Part shown: positions 7,929 to 17,538 of the stretch, piece after piece | How the letters are laid out: each line of letters begins with the position of its first letter | Numbering within the stretch: the stretch's first letter is position 1 | DNA from: CAZWBR01 sp964404205 | GTDB lineage: Bacteria > Bacteroidota > Bacteroidia > Bacteroidales > Prolixibacteraceae | Reading direction: 5' to 3' | Assembly: GCA_964404205.1 (NCBI GenBank) | Contig: CAYOJD010000014.1 | Span: 1-37,141, forward strand | DNA: 37,141 nucleotides | Made by a program: the position numbers and the translations under genes | Notes under the pieces: model-generated | The model's input: the letters and a program-made list of their open reading frames with translations, nothing else | The model's database searches: none | Told to the model about the DNA's origin: nothing

Positions 7929-9470
7929 ATGATGAAACGTTTTCTTTTAGTTTGTCTGGCTTTGTCTGTTACAGCCAATATTGCCCTTGGAGCAAAAAAA
8001 AGCAAAAAAACTCACTCTCGCGAATTCAGGGCTGTGTGGGTCGCAACCGTTAACAATATCGACTGGCCTTCGCGCCCCGGGTTATCGGTTGAGCAACAAA
8101 AGACAGAAATCAGAAAACTGCTTGATTTGCACAAATCGGACGGGATGAATGCTATCATCATGCAGGTAAGGCCTTCGGCCGATGCGTTTTATTCATCGCC
8201 CACCGAGCCATGGTCGCGCTACCTTCAAGGAAATCAAGGAACTGCACCTGAGCCCTTTTACGACCCACTCGATTATTTTATTGAACAGTGCCACCTGCGT
8301 GGAATGGAGTTTCATGCCTGGTTCAACCCTTACCGGATAAAACAATCGCCAAAAGACCAACTGGTTCCGCAGCATATTTTTAATCGTCATCCCGATTGGG
8401 GCTGGAGCTATGGCGACCGCACCTATTTCGATCCCGGTCAACCGGAAGTGCGCAACTATCTCACCGATGTTGTCCGCGATGTCGTTCAACGCTACGACAT
8501 TGATGCCATTCATTTCGACGACTATTTCTATCCCTATAAAATTGAAGGAGAACCGCTTCCCGATGCCAAGACCTTCAAACAGTTTCCGCGTAACTTTAAA
8601 CCTTCACAAATTGACGACTGGAGGCGCGACAATGTTAACATTATCATCCAGATGCTAAACCAAACCATCAAAGAGGTAAAGCCGTGGGTCAAATTTGGCA
8701 TCAGTCCGTTTGGGGTTTGGCGCAACGGTACATCCGACCCTGAAGGCTCCAATACCCGTGCAGGGACAACGAATTACGATGATTTATATGCCGATATCAT
8801 TCATTGGCTGCGTGAAGGATGGATAGACTATGCACTTCCGCAACTGTACTGGGAAATTGGTCACCCGTCAGTCGATTTTAGCGAACTGGCCACCTGGTGG
8901 GGCAATCATACTTACCAGCGGGCCATGTATATCGGCCATGCGCTTTACAAGCTCGATCAGGCAAGTAAGTCGGCTGCATGGCGCGAACCGGACGAATTGA
9001 TAAAGCAAATTCAGATTGTCAGGGCTAACCCCAAACTATCGGGAAGCGCATGGTACAGTTCCGTCCATTTCAAACGTAACCTGAATGGGTTGCGGGAGAA
9101 GATGCAACTCAATGGCTATCAATATCAGGCTATAATCCCAACCATGCCGTGGATTGATAACACCCCGCCAGAAATGCCCCAACACCTCCGGCTGCAAAAC
9201 ACCGAAGGCGGCCAGTTACTGACCTGGCAGAAAAATGAAAAGGCAAAACCGATGGAACAAGCCCGATTCTTTGCCATTTACGGTTCGTCGAAAAAAAGCA
9301 AGGTAAAGAAATGTGATCCTTCGGTTTTGATTGACATTACAGGTTCGAACAAACTTTTCTTCAAGGAACAAAATGGCCGCAAATCAAAGAAATTTTATTA
9401 TTCGGTTACAGCTCTCGACAGAGGGAATAACGAAAGCATTCCCTCCGAAATAATTACAATCAGGCCATAG
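7929..9470 (+). CDS. exported GHL10 (DUF187) glycosidase-like protein
   Basis: A 513-residue protein with a signal peptide (about 1-21), then a lysine-rich linker. Residues about 31-350 form a GHL10/DUF187 TIM-barrel domain. Family marks are REFRAVWVATVNNIDWPS at the start, FHAWFNPYR, the acidic motif IHFDDYFYPY, KFGISPFGVWRNG and YALPQLYWEIG. Residues about 410-513 look like a fibronectin-III-type beta domain. Family members such as YngK are predicted glycosidases, probably acting on cell-wall or exopolysaccharide glycans; the activity here is inferred. The gene starts with tandem ATGs, and I took the first. A weak -7-like TATTTTTA sits at 7881-7888. Confidence 0.85.
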   Translation: MMKRFLLVCLALSVTANIALGAKKSKKTHSREFRAVWVATVNNIDWPSRPGLSVEQQKTEIRKLLDLHKSDGMNAIIMQVRPSADAFYSSPTEPWSRYLQGNQGTAPEPFYDPLDYFIEQCHLRGMEFHAWFNPYRIKQSPKDQLVPQHIFNRHPDWGWSYGDRTYFDPGQPEVRNYLTDVVRDVVQRYDIDAIHFDDYFYPYKIEGEPLPDAKTFKQFPRNFKPSQIDDWRRDNVNIIIQMLNQTIKEVKPWVKFGISPFGVWRNGTSDPEGSNTRAGTTNYDDLYADIIHWLREGWIDYALPQLYWEIGHPSVDFSELATWWGNHTYQRAMYIGHALYKLDQASKSAAWREPDELIKQIQIVRANPKLSGSAWYSSVHFKRNLNGLREKMQLNGYQYQAIIPTMPWIDNTPPEMPQHLRLQNTEGGQLLTWQKNEKAKPMEQARFFAIYGSSKKSKVKKCDPSVLIDITGSNKLFFKEQNGRKSKKFYYSVTALDRGNNESIPSEIITIRP

Positions 9471-9729
9471 CAGTTTAAAAAGCTATCGCTCCGGCTGCTG
9501 GTTTTTCCAAAAAAAGATTTTCAGATAACATTCGGACACTCTTTTGATGTTCCGATTTTGTCTTTCACGAAAGGCAGAAAGAGAAAATTGGCCTGGACAC
9601 AGAGATTTCAAACATGATTATACATCTCATCTACAACAACTTCAATAAAATTAACAATACATTAACATCATCTCTGTTAAACCGAACGTACTAAACAAGG
9701 TCTGATAATTGAAAAACTTAATATACGAC

Positions 9730-12231
9730 ATGAAAAGAGCATTTTTTTTACTCATTATTATGGCTGTTCTGAAAATTAGTTCAGCACAAACCCCATCGCC
9801 TGTTCTTCCGGGCGAACGAACTGCACCGGGAAACACATCTCCGGCAGGGAAAAATCCAGCCATCAAAGGAGTTATTATCGAAAAAACGAGCCAGGCCCCG
9901 CTCGAGTACGCCAATATAGCCGTTTACTCGGTAACCGATAATTCGGTAGCTGGTGGGGTAATGTCGTCGGCCAATGGCACATTCGAAATCAAGAACCTCA
10001 AACCGGGCAAATATTATGTAAGTGCCAACTTTATCGGGTTCGAGAAAAAAACTATCGAAAACATTGTGATTACAGCCGATAAGCCAAGTATCGATCTGGG
10101 CAGAATTGAACTGAAATCTTCAGATACAGAGTTAGGCGAAGTGGCAGTAGTGGCTGACAAGGCGCGCGTGGAATTTAAAATCGACCGCCGCGTGGTAAAT
10201 GTGAGTCAGGATATCACCGCTACCGGAGGAACAGCCATAGAAGTACTGGAAAATACACCATCGGTACAAACCGACTTCGAAGGAAACATTACGCTACGCG
10301 GAAGTTCGGAGTTTACCGTACTAATCGACGGCAAACCGAGTGTGTTGAAAGGAAGCGATGCACTGCGCCAGATTCCGGCCGTCAATATTGAAAACATTGA
10401 AATTATCACCAATCCATCGGCCAAATATGATCCCGACGGGACAACAGGTATCATCAATGTCGTGTTGAAAAAGACACTCAAAGATTCGTTTAGCGGATTG
10501 CTTAACCTCACAGCGGGTGTCAACGACAAATATCGCGGCGATGCAACCTTTAACTACCGCACAGGTAAATGGAACCTGATGCTGGGCGGCAATTTTTCGG
10601 ATATGAACTTCGATGGCACACGGGAGTCGATTCAGAAGATTACCAGTGGCGATACCATTACGACCCGCGAAACCACTGGAAACGGCAGCATGAACCACGG
10701 AGGCAATAGTTTAAAGGGCGGTATCGAGTATAATTTCAGCAAAAAAAGTTCGCTTGGAATTAACGGCACCTTCGGCAAACGCGATTTTGGCAATGCCAAC
10801 ACCGGAAAACAGATTCAATACAACAGTATTGACAACATTAAAACATACGAATATCAGGACAACAGTTCTTCGCGCTCAGGCGATTACTGGAGCACGGACA
10901 TCAATTTTATGCAACGTTTTGCCAAGCCAGGCCACGAAATTCAGGCATTGCTCTATTTCTCGGGCGATAAAAGTTCGGACAGTGAAAATATGATTTATTA
11001 CCCATCCGATTCGTCGTGGAACCCCATCGATAACCAACCACCCAAAAACCGTTCGGTTGAAGCAGGCGATGGAAACGAATACCGGTTGAAAGTAGATTAC
11101 ACATTGCCCCTGAACGAAAACGACAGACTGGAAGCTGGCTATCAGGTGCGAATGGAAAGGACCAACGAAAGTTTTGTCTTCGATGAGTATGATTATGGGC
11201 AGGACGATTGGGTGAATAACCCCAATTTCAGCAGTTCTTTCGACTTTATGCGCGACATACACGCCTTTTACGGAACATTTTCGCATGCCAAAAATAACTT
11301 CTCCTACCAATTGGGAATCAGAGGTGAATATACCAACCGCAATATTAGCAGTGCTAAAGCGACAAATGACTACAAACTGGAACGCTTCGACTGGTTTCCG
11401 ACCATCCATCTGTCGCAGAAATTTGGCAAGGATTTCGAACTACAGACCAGTTACAGCCGCCGGTTAAACCGTCCGAACGGATGGAGCCTTGAACCTTTCC
11501 CATCGTATATGGACCAATATAATATCCGGATTGGGAACCCAAGGCTTGGGCCCGAATACACCAGCTCATACGAACTCACCTTGTTGAAGCGTATCGACCG
11601 CTCGTTTGTTTCGCTCGAAGGATATTACCGCAATACGCAGGATTTGATGACCCGCGTACAAACACTCGGCGATGATGGAATAATGTACCATACAATGGAA
11701 AACCTCAACAATGATAATTCGCTGGGTGCTGAACTGCTGGCCAATATGGAAGTTAAACCGGGCTTCAGAATTATTGCCAGCGGAACATATTACCGATACT
11801 GGCTTAACGGTGAAATCAATGGCGAAAGTGTTGATCAGAAAAGCAATAACTTCGATGCACGATTAAATTTCGATTTAAAATTGGCCAAATATACCCGAGT
11901 ACAATTAACCGGGGTTTATCGCGGCCCATCGGTTTCGGCACAAGGTCGCCGCGAATCGATGCTTTTCTCAAATGCTTCATTGCGTCAGGATTTTTTCAAA
12001 CAGAAACTGACGGCTACTCTGCAAGTACAAGATCTTTTTGGAACGATGAGGTTTAAAGGCAGTTCATACGGTACTAATTTTGAAAACGTTTTCACCAACA
12101 AACGCGAATCGCAGGTGGTGCAACTCACACTATCATATAAAATCAATAATTTCAAGAACAAAGCACCTCGCGAAGGTTCGGACATGAATCAGGGCGGTGA
12201 GGGCGAAGGCATGGGTGGCGGCGATTTTTAA
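9730..12231 (+). CDS. TonB-type outer-membrane beta-barrel receptor
   Basis: An 833-residue protein. An in-frame TTG lies 21 nt further upstream, but the ATG at 9730 opens directly into a signal peptide (1-19, cleavage after SSA), so I start there. Residues about 44-128 are a carboxypeptidase-regulatory-like beta sandwich (GVIIEKTSQAPLEYANIAVY). Residues about 135-245 are a plug domain (TLRGSSEFTVLIDGKPS, then INVVLKK). The rest is a barrel with alternating aromatic strands and a Gly-rich tail ending in DF. It belongs to the OMP_b-brl (outer membrane beta-barrel) branch of TonB-dependent receptors, found throughout Bacteroidota. No SusD partner is adjacent, so this is not a classic glycan-uptake pair. 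The substrate is unknown. Confidence 0.88.
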   Translation: MKRAFFLLIIMAVLKISSAQTPSPVLPGERTAPGNTSPAGKNPAIKGVIIEKTSQAPLEYANIAVYSVTDNSVAGGVMSSANGTFEIKNLKPGKYYVSANFIGFEKKTIENIVITADKPSIDLGRIELKSSDTELGEVAVVADKARVEFKIDRRVVNVSQDITATGGTAIEVLENTPSVQTDFEGNITLRGSSEFTVLIDGKPSVLKGSDALRQIPAVNIENIEIITNPSAKYDPDGTTGIINVVLKKTLKDSFSGLLNLTAGVNDKYRGDATFNYRTGKWNLMLGGNFSDMNFDGTRESIQKITSGDTITTRETTGNGSMNHGGNSLKGGIEYNFSKKSSLGINGTFGKRDFGNANTGKQIQYNSIDNIKTYEYQDNSSSRSGDYWSTDINFMQRFAKPGHEIQALLYFSGDKSSDSENMIYYPSDSSWNPIDNQPPKNRSVEAGDGNEYRLKVDYTLPLNENDRLEAGYQVRMERTNESFVFDEYDYGQDDWVNNPNFSSSFDFMRDIHAFYGTFSHAKNNFSYQLGIRGEYTNRNISSAKATNDYKLERFDWFPTIHLSQKFGKDFELQTSYSRRLNRPNGWSLEPFPSYMDQYNIRIGNPRLGPEYTSSYELTLLKRIDRSFVSLEGYYRNTQDLMTRVQTLGDDGIMYHTMENLNNDNSLGAELLANMEVKPGFRIIASGTYYRYWLNGEINGESVDQKSNNFDARLNFDLKLAKYTRVQLTGVYRGPSVSAQGRRESMLFSNASLRQDFFKQKLTATLQVQDLFGTMRFKGSSYGTNFENVFTNKRESQVVQLTLSYKINNFKNKAPREGSDMNQGGEGEGMGGGDF

Positions 12232-12255
12232 CGTCAAAAAACACCTATGCTTCAG

Positions 12256-12287
12256 AAAAGCTTCCGGAGAGATCCGGAGGCTTTTTT
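12256..12287. terminator. bidirectional terminator between convergent genes
   Basis: GCTTCCGG and CCGGAGGC pair (8 bp, one G-U) around AGAGAT. An upstream A run and a downstream run of six Ts extend the stem. It lies between the receptor (plus) and the Ppx/GppA gene (minus), so it can serve both; the T tract is better on the plus strand. Confidence 0.85.
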
Positions 12288-12289
12288 AG

Positions 12290-13213
12290 CTATTTTATTG
12301 AAAGCCATTCTGACATTAAGCCCTCTTTTAATGCAAAGTGGGTGTGAATTACCTGTTCAATCTCCAGTCTTTGGATGATATAACGAGTAAAAATAGCTGC
12401 AATCACTACCATTTCGACACGATTTCGATCCATACCCGGAATACGGCTTCGGGCGGCAGCATCGCACCCAATCAGCTTCTCCTGAATATCACTTAATACC
12501 ACCATCGGGAAATAGGATGGGGTTCGGATGGTTGCATCGGGCTCTCTCTTTTCCCAAATGTCCATAAACGTATCGAAAGCACCTGAACAACCGACTATCA
12601 CTTTGGGACAGTGAAACCGGCATATCTCAAATAATTCAGTAAGCATCGTGTCGTACCACGCTTCTATCTGGCAAATATCATCGGTAGATGGCGGATCGGC
12701 TACATGAAAATGTTCGAGTGTGCGTGCCACACCCATGTTGAAACTTTTTTTCCAAATTGGTTTGTTGTGTTCAGCTAAAATAAATTCGTTACTGCCGCCA
12801 CCAATATCAACAATCAGATATTTCCCATCAACAGACGGTAACATTCGGGTTGCCCCTATAAAAATTAGTTCAGCTTCACGTTTCCCGTCGATTACCTCAA
12901 TTTCCCAACCAAACCGATTTTTGATTTCAGCAATAAAAAGTTCCCGGTTTGTCGCCCCCCGAATAGCCGATGTAGCCACAATCCGAACCTCCTCTACTCC
13001 AAAGTTTTTAATTGATTTGGCATGATTCTCGAAAGCCATGATTCCGCGTTCAACGGCATCGGGAAGCAGCATTTTTTTGTGAATGCCACCACGGCCCATT
13101 TTTACCGGGAACTTGTTATCGAGCAGCGTAATAAAATCGCCTCTCCCATCGGGTTTTGCTATCAACAGGTTACAGGTATTGGTACCTAAATCGATTACAG
13201 CTTTCGGGCTCAT
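12290..13213 (-). CDS. Ppx/GppA-family phosphatase
   Basis: A 307-residue cytoplasmic protein of the ASKHA fold. AVIDLGTNTCNLLIA (about 5-19) is the first phosphate-binding motif, YLIVDIGGGSNEFILA the second, and VGCSGAFDTFMDI the adenosine-like motif. The family hydrolyses inorganic polyphosphate and/or pppGpp. It is the short form, lacking the C-terminal HD domain of E. coli Ppx. I took the start at 13213 (MSPKAVIDLG) because the frame upstream runs through the terminator of the ABC operon. The exact substrate (polyP or pppGpp) cannot be decided from sequence. Confidence 0.88.
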   Translation of the reverse strand: MSPKAVIDLGTNTCNLLIAKPDGRGDFITLLDNKFPVKMGRGGIHKKMLLPDAVERGIMAFENHAKSIKNFGVEEVRIVATSAIRGATNRELFIAEIKNRFGWEIEVIDGKREAELIFIGATRMLPSVDGKYLIVDIGGGSNEFILAEHNKPIWKKSFNMGVARTLEHFHVADPPSTDDICQIEAWYDTMLTELFEICRFHCPKVIVGCSGAFDTFMDIWEKREPDATIRTPSYFPMVVLSDIQEKLIGCDAAARSRIPGMDRNRVEMVVIAAIFTRYIIQRLEIEQVIHTHFALKEGLMSEWLSIK

Positions 13214-13246
13214 TACGGGTAATTTAGATTGGGAACAAAAATAAGA

Positions 13247-13282
13247 TAAAAAAACGGCGGAACCGTTTCCGAATCCGCCGTT
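13247..13282 (-). terminator. terminator of the CPBP-ABC operon
   Basis: On the minus strand AACGGCGGA (274-282 of the 13 kb block) pairs with TCCGCCGTT across a 12-nt loop, followed by a T tract (the A run at 13248-13254 on the plus strand). It lies just after the permease stop and before the Ppx/GppA start. Confidence 0.85.
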
Positions 13283-13301
13283 ATATATCGACTTAAATAT
13301 A

Positions 13302-14642
13302 TTACGACCTGTATGTAAGCCATTTGCCCAACTCTTTCCATGTTGGTTTTTTTCCATACATCAGAATTCCGGTACGATATATTTTACCGGCCACCCAAAC
13401 CATTCCAATAAAGGTAAGGATAAGCAGGACCATCGACAGAATCAATTCCCATGCCGGTACGCCAAAAGGTATCCGGGCCATCATCACAATGGGCGAAGTG
13501 AATGGGATAATACTGAACCAAAAAGCAACAGGACCTTCGGGATTTTTGATGGCGCTCATCATCACCATAATTGACAGGATGATGGGCAATGTAATCGGCA
13601 TCATAAATTGCTGGGCATCTTCCTGTGCATCGATAGCCGAACCGACTGAGGCAAACATTGAACTGTACAGCAAATATCCGCCGATAAAGAAGAAGATAAA
13701 ACAACCTATCAGTAACGGAAAATTAATGGTATCAATCATCGAAAAGATCTCCTGCATCTGGCTCATCTGCGCCTGAACCTCAGGTTGGGCAACTGCTACC
13801 TGCGACTGTGACAGTAAATCCTGTGCCTGTTGCGGCGCCGAAGCTCCGGGAATTAACCCACGCGCTGTTGTAAGGATAAACGCGATAAACACAACCCAGA
13901 TGGCAATTTGCGTTAACCCAACCAAAGCAATACCCAGAATTTTCCCCATCATTAGTTCGAACGGTTTTACACTCGAAATAATGACCTCGACAATACGGCT
14001 TTGCTTTTCTTCCATAACACCCTGCATTACCATCGATCCGTAAATAAAAATGAACATGTAGATGATAAAACCGAAAATGTAACCTAAAGCCATACCAATT
14101 TCGGTAGAGCTTTTGGATTGGGCTCCCCCCTCGCCTACTTTGATGGTATTCACCTCAATATTGGTTTTAGTAGCTTTGATTCGCTGCTCTAAATCGGGAA
14201 TTGCAGTTTCGGTTATTACCTGTGCCATCTTCTCTTTTTCGACCACATCTTTAATACGGTAGCGAATCTGATTTTTCAAATCAAAAGGCACATTGCTTTC
14301 CGAGATTATCTGAACCGTATTGGTTGTCAGGAAATTGGGTTGTACAACCAACAGGGCATAATAGCCAGATGATTTAATGTCGCTCTTCACTTTTTCATAC
14401 TCCTCGGCCGGAATATATTTGAATTTAGTGTATTCGTTGCTTTCCAGTTGTCCAAGAATTACCGAAGATCCATCGTAAACGGCAATGGTACGCTCCTCTT
14501 TATCGTCGAGTGCTGCAAAATAAGCCGGAAGAAGGATAACGGCGGCCATCAGCAATGGCATCAATATCGTCAATACAATAAACGATTTTTTCTTTACCCT
14601 TGTAGAATACTCCCGCTGTAAGATTAATCCAATTTTACTCAT
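13302..14642 (-). CDS. ABC-2 type transporter permease (NatB-like)
   Basis: A 446-residue inner-membrane protein. TM1 is at about 20-44, then a large extracytoplasmic domain (about 45-185), then five or so hydrophobic segments in the second half. The conserved cytoplasmic loop QGVMEEKQSRIVEVIISSVKP (about 208-228) is typical of the COG1668 NatB/ABC-2 exporters. It lies 60 nt downstream of its ATPase gene. NatAB was first described as a Na+ exporter, but members of this family also export or resist small molecules and peptides. The cargo here is unknown. Confidence 0.88.
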   Translation of the reverse strand: MSKIGLILQREYSTRVKKKSFIVLTILMPLLMAAVILLPAYFAALDDKEERTIAVYDGSSVILGQLESNEYTKFKYIPAEEYEKVKSDIKSSGYYALLVVQPNFLTTNTVQIISESNVPFDLKNQIRYRIKDVVEKEKMAQVITETAIPDLEQRIKATKTNIEVNTIKVGEGGAQSKSSTEIGMALGYIFGFIIYMFIFIYGSMVMQGVMEEKQSRIVEVIISSVKPFELMMGKILGIALVGLTQIAIWVVFIAFILTTARGLIPGASAPQQAQDLLSQSQVAVAQPEVQAQMSQMQEIFSMIDTINFPLLIGCFIFFFIGGYLLYSSMFASVGSAIDAQEDAQQFMMPITLPIILSIMVMMSAIKNPEGPVAFWFSIIPFTSPIVMMARIPFGVPAWELILSMVLLILTFIGMVWVAGKIYRTGILMYGKKPTWKELGKWLTYRS

Positions 14643-14702
14643 AATATTTTGTTGTTAATACATTAATCCGTAGAACTTTAATCAATAAATCCCTCGTTTT
14701 GT

Positions 14703-15620
14703 TTATGAATTTTGCTTTACAACCTTGATAAACACTTCGTTCATACTGGGTATCACCTCGTTAAACGAAACAATCTCGACGTGCTCAATCAAGTCTTTAA
14801 GCATCTGGTTCGAATTGTTACCATTGAGGAATTGAATTTGAAGATTGTTGTTTTTACCAGCTTCATCGTGCGACAAAATCCTGTATTTACCTGTCAACGC
14901 ATGGTCGAGCCGGCCAAAATCGCCATTATAACTGATATCGAAAATATTCGATTTATAAGTTTCGCGAATCTGCTGCGTTGGTCCGTCGAGTATCTTTTTC
15001 GAATTGTTAATCAATGCAATATGGTCGCACAACTGCTCAACCGACTCCATGTTGTGGGTCGAAAAAATGATGGTTGCCCCCTCTTTTTTAAGCTGAAGAA
15101 TCTCTTGTTTGAGCAGTTCTGCATTGATAGGGTCGAAGCCACTGAATGGTTCATCGAAAATGAGCAACTTTGGGCGGTGCAACACGGTGCAGATAAACTG
15201 AACTTTCTGTTGCATCCCCTTCGAAAGTTCCATCACTTTTTTATCCCACCAGTTAATGATCTCAAATTTTTCGAACCAGATTTTCAATTCCCGCAAAGCG
15301 TCGCGGCGCGACAATCCTTTTAATTGGGCCAGATAGATGGCCTGTTCGCCCACCTTCATCTTTTTATACAGACCGCGTTCTTCGGGCAAATAGCCAATCT
15401 GATAAATATCATCGGCTTTCATTGGCCGGCCATCGAAGAAAATTTGACCCGAATCGGGTGCTGTAATTTGGTTGATGATACGGATTAAGGTCGTTTTTCC
15501 GGCACCATTGGGCCCAAGCAATCCGAATACCTGTCCCTGATTGACCGAGATAGAAACGCCGGAAAGTGCCTGATGGTTGGCATAGGTTTTTGAAACCTCT
15601 TTTGCTGAAAATAATTCCAT
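14703..15620 (-). CDS. ABC transporter ATP-binding subunit (NatA-like)
   Basis: A 305-residue ATPase with every nucleotide-binding element: Walker A GPNGAGKTT (36-44), Q-loop region YLPEERGLY (about 78-86), signature LSKGMQQ (132-138), Walker B LLIFDEP (152-158) and H-loop His189. The C-terminal 85 residues form the extension usual in drug/Na+-type exporters with DUF4162-like tails. It is the middle gene of a minus-strand operon, 15 nt after the CPBP gene and 60 nt before the permease, and should energise that permease. Confidence 0.93.
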   Translation of the reverse strand: MELFSAKEVSKTYANHQALSGVSISVNQGQVFGLLGPNGAGKTTLIRIINQITAPDSGQIFFDGRPMKADDIYQIGYLPEERGLYKKMKVGEQAIYLAQLKGLSRRDALRELKIWFEKFEIINWWDKKVMELSKGMQQKVQFICTVLHRPKLLIFDEPFSGFDPINAELLKQEILQLKKEGATIIFSTHNMESVEQLCDHIALINNSKKILDGPTQQIRETYKSNIFDISYNGDFGRLDHALTGKYRILSHDEAGKNNNLQIQFLNGNNSNQMLKDLIEHVEIVSFNEVIPSMNEVFIKVVKQNS

Positions 15621-15635
15621 TTTATTTTTGATGTG

Positions 15636-16643
15636 TTAGCTATATTTTTCTATTTGATTGTCAAATTGATAATCCTCTTCTTCCTCAAACCCGGTTAGCC
15701 CTTCTTCATCGGTTGGAGGAGGCGTAATCCTGCTGAAAAGGAATCTCCACCCGGGCCAGTCGAAATGTCGCGCAGCCAGCCCAATAAAAAGAATTGACAT
15801 TACAACTAATCCGGCAAAATCGACCAATGGATTGGTTTCAGAGATGGTAAATAGTGCCGGTGTCTGTAGCGCACTCGAATCTTGAGTAAAGAAAACCGAG
15901 AGGAAAATATTGTTAACGGCATGAGCTCCCCACGCCAGTTCGATCCCTTCGTCCATCAACGTACATATACCAAAGAAAAGGCCAAACCAAATATACTGAG
16001 GCAACATCACCGCTGCCCCATATTCGCTCACTTCGGGATTGAAGTAATGCATTAACCCAAAAATCAACGAGGTAATTAAAAGAGGTGCCCAACGGTTGCG
16101 GGCCAGTATCCCAATTCCCTGCATCAGATATCCCCTGAAAAAAAACTCTTCGAAGCCAGTTTGAAGCGGGAGTAACAACAACGAAACCAGTAATAAACCG
16201 ACTAAAACAGTAGGGTTGAAATGCAATTCCACATCCTGATAGCCGGCAACTACTGAGAGCACCGATGTTACGACCATCATTGCAAGCCATATACCGCCTC
16301 CCCAAAAAAATCTCTTCCACCTGAAACGTGGGCTTGCGGTTAACATCGTCAACGGACGGCGTTTGTGAATTGGGTGATGAAACAGATATAAAGCGACAGC
16401 CCCCATCGCAAAGGGGATAATTATCAATGCCAGTGCCTCGATTTGCGAAATACCGTATACCGAAAGGTCCATCGGGTTTTCAAGGTTGGGTTCGATATCA
16501 GGGTTGGTGGCCATCGCTATGGCAATAATTACAACAACCGGAATGGCTCCAACAATCTGGGTAAACAATACAACAAGCAATATCATTGCTATCCAGCGGC
16601 TTATTTCATTTTTACCTTCAAAAGCCTGTTCAAAAAACATCAT
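15636..16643 (-). CDS. CPBP-family intramembrane metalloprotease (Abi-like)
   Basis: A 335-residue polytopic protein with about eight hydrophobic segments. The CPBP (Rce1-like) motifs are complete: EEFFFRG (E165, E166, R170), MHY with H199 in FGLMHY, and HAVNN (H241, N245). CPBP enzymes are glutamate-dependent intramembrane endopeptidases; relatives act in prenyl-protein processing or bacteriocin self-immunity. The C-terminal tail is cytoplasmic, acidic and Tyr-containing (EEEEDYQFD). As first gene of the operon with an ABC exporter, it may process a membrane or exported peptide; no candidate peptide gene was found next to it. Confidence 0.87.
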   Translation of the reverse strand: MMFFEQAFEGKNEISRWIAMILLVVLFTQIVGAIPVVVIIAIAMATNPDIEPNLENPMDLSVYGISQIEALALIIIPFAMGAVALYLFHHPIHKRRPLTMLTASPRFRWKRFFWGGGIWLAMMVVTSVLSVVAGYQDVELHFNPTVLVGLLLVSLLLLPLQTGFEEFFFRGYLMQGIGILARNRWAPLLITSLIFGLMHYFNPEVSEYGAAVMLPQYIWFGLFFGICTLMDEGIELAWGAHAVNNIFLSVFFTQDSSALQTPALFTISETNPLVDFAGLVVMSILFIGLAARHFDWPGWRFLFSRITPPPTDEEGLTGFEEEEDYQFDNQIEKYS

Positions 16644-16836
16644 GTTGATTAAGCGTTTAACAATTGGTACCGATTAAGGGTGAAAAGTTACAAAATGCAG
16701 TTCTATTTATATCGATAAAAACGACCGAAACTGAACAGATGGTTCAAATTCTAAATCGATACTTATAATCCATTAGATTGTAGGGAAGTCTATTGCGGCA
16801 GAAACGAAAGGCAATAGCTGAATCCACATCATTCCC

Positions 16837-17538
16837 CTATTTATTTTTTCGATAATTGGTATAAACGCGGGCCAAATCGGATACACTCTCTTTTCCCATA
16901 TATTTTTGGATTACACGAACATTTTCATCTTTAATCACACAGCTATTATCCAAATACTGATAAGCAATTTCCTTCTTAAGACTGATTATTTTAACACCTC
17001 CCATTTTCAACGGTTCGTTACTCTGAAAAACAATTTTGTTCAAATGGTTGTCCGTTTTGCTTATATAAGCCTTACCATAACAATCTTCGAGAATTATCGA
17101 TTGTTTGGGCAGGGTCGATTTCATGTATTTAAATCCAAATATCCAATAACCATCCTCTTCGGTCAGCGTCCACGAAGCCGGATCAATTTTTGCACTTCTC
17201 CCCTCTTTAGATCCCTTTTTGGCTTTGTCGAATTCACTTTGAGACAGATAATCGGGACTGCGATCGTTGACCGATACCAATACCCACTCCTTGCCATCGG
17301 GAGCCGATGGGTTATAGCGTGCAATTTCGACCGTTTTACTAAATATGCTCTCCTCAGTCGAGGTGTTTATTGTTGTTTTAGTCTCATAGGCAAAATCGGA
17401 TATTGCCTCCCAGGTATTCATTAAGAACAAATGTTCCGAAATTCCTAACTCCTTTAGTTTTTCGAAGGCTCCATTGGTTTGTGAATGTACAGTAAAGCCT
17501 AACATCAAGATGCACGCGAATAAGATTATTTTTTTCAT
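16837..17538 (-). CDS. exported protein of unknown function
   Basis: A 233-residue protein with a signal peptide (1-19, cleavage before Gln20) and no further membrane segments. The mature part is a mixed alpha/beta sequence with two Cys (about 154 and 200) that might pair in the periplasm. It has a basic C-terminus ending YRKNK. I recognise no domain. It precedes the CPBP operon on the same strand, but a 193-bp gap separates them with no clear promoter or terminator, so a shared transcript is possible but unproven. Confidence 0.7.
   Translation of the reverse strand: MKKIILFACILMLGFTVHSQTNGAFEKLKELGISEHLFLMNTWEAISDFAYETKTTINTSTEESIFSKTVEIARYNPSAPDGKEWVLVSVNDRSPDYLSQSEFDKAKKGSKEGRSAKIDPASWTLTEEDGYWIFGFKYMKSTLPKQSIILEDCYGKAYISKTDNHLNKIVFQSNEPLKMGGVKIISLKKEIAYQYLDNSCVIKDENVRVIQKYMGKESVSDLARVYTNYRKNK

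Noticed and set aside
9709..9729. TTG start giving seven extra residues on the TonB-type receptor
   Set aside because: The ATG at 9730 opens straight into a normal signal peptide; the extra residues would only lengthen its N-region.
10876..11409. 177-codon minus-strand frame inside the TonB-type receptor
   Set aside because: Antisense to the barrel-coding region, without start context or domain.
14712..15323. 203-codon plus-strand frame opposite the ABC ATPase
   Set aside because: The ATPase on the other strand has every motif; this frame has no recognisable content.
16790..16817. CTATTGC/GCAATAG inverted repeat after the unknown exported protein gene
   Set aside because: Only 7 bp with a 14-nt loop and no T tract on either strand; too weak for a terminator.
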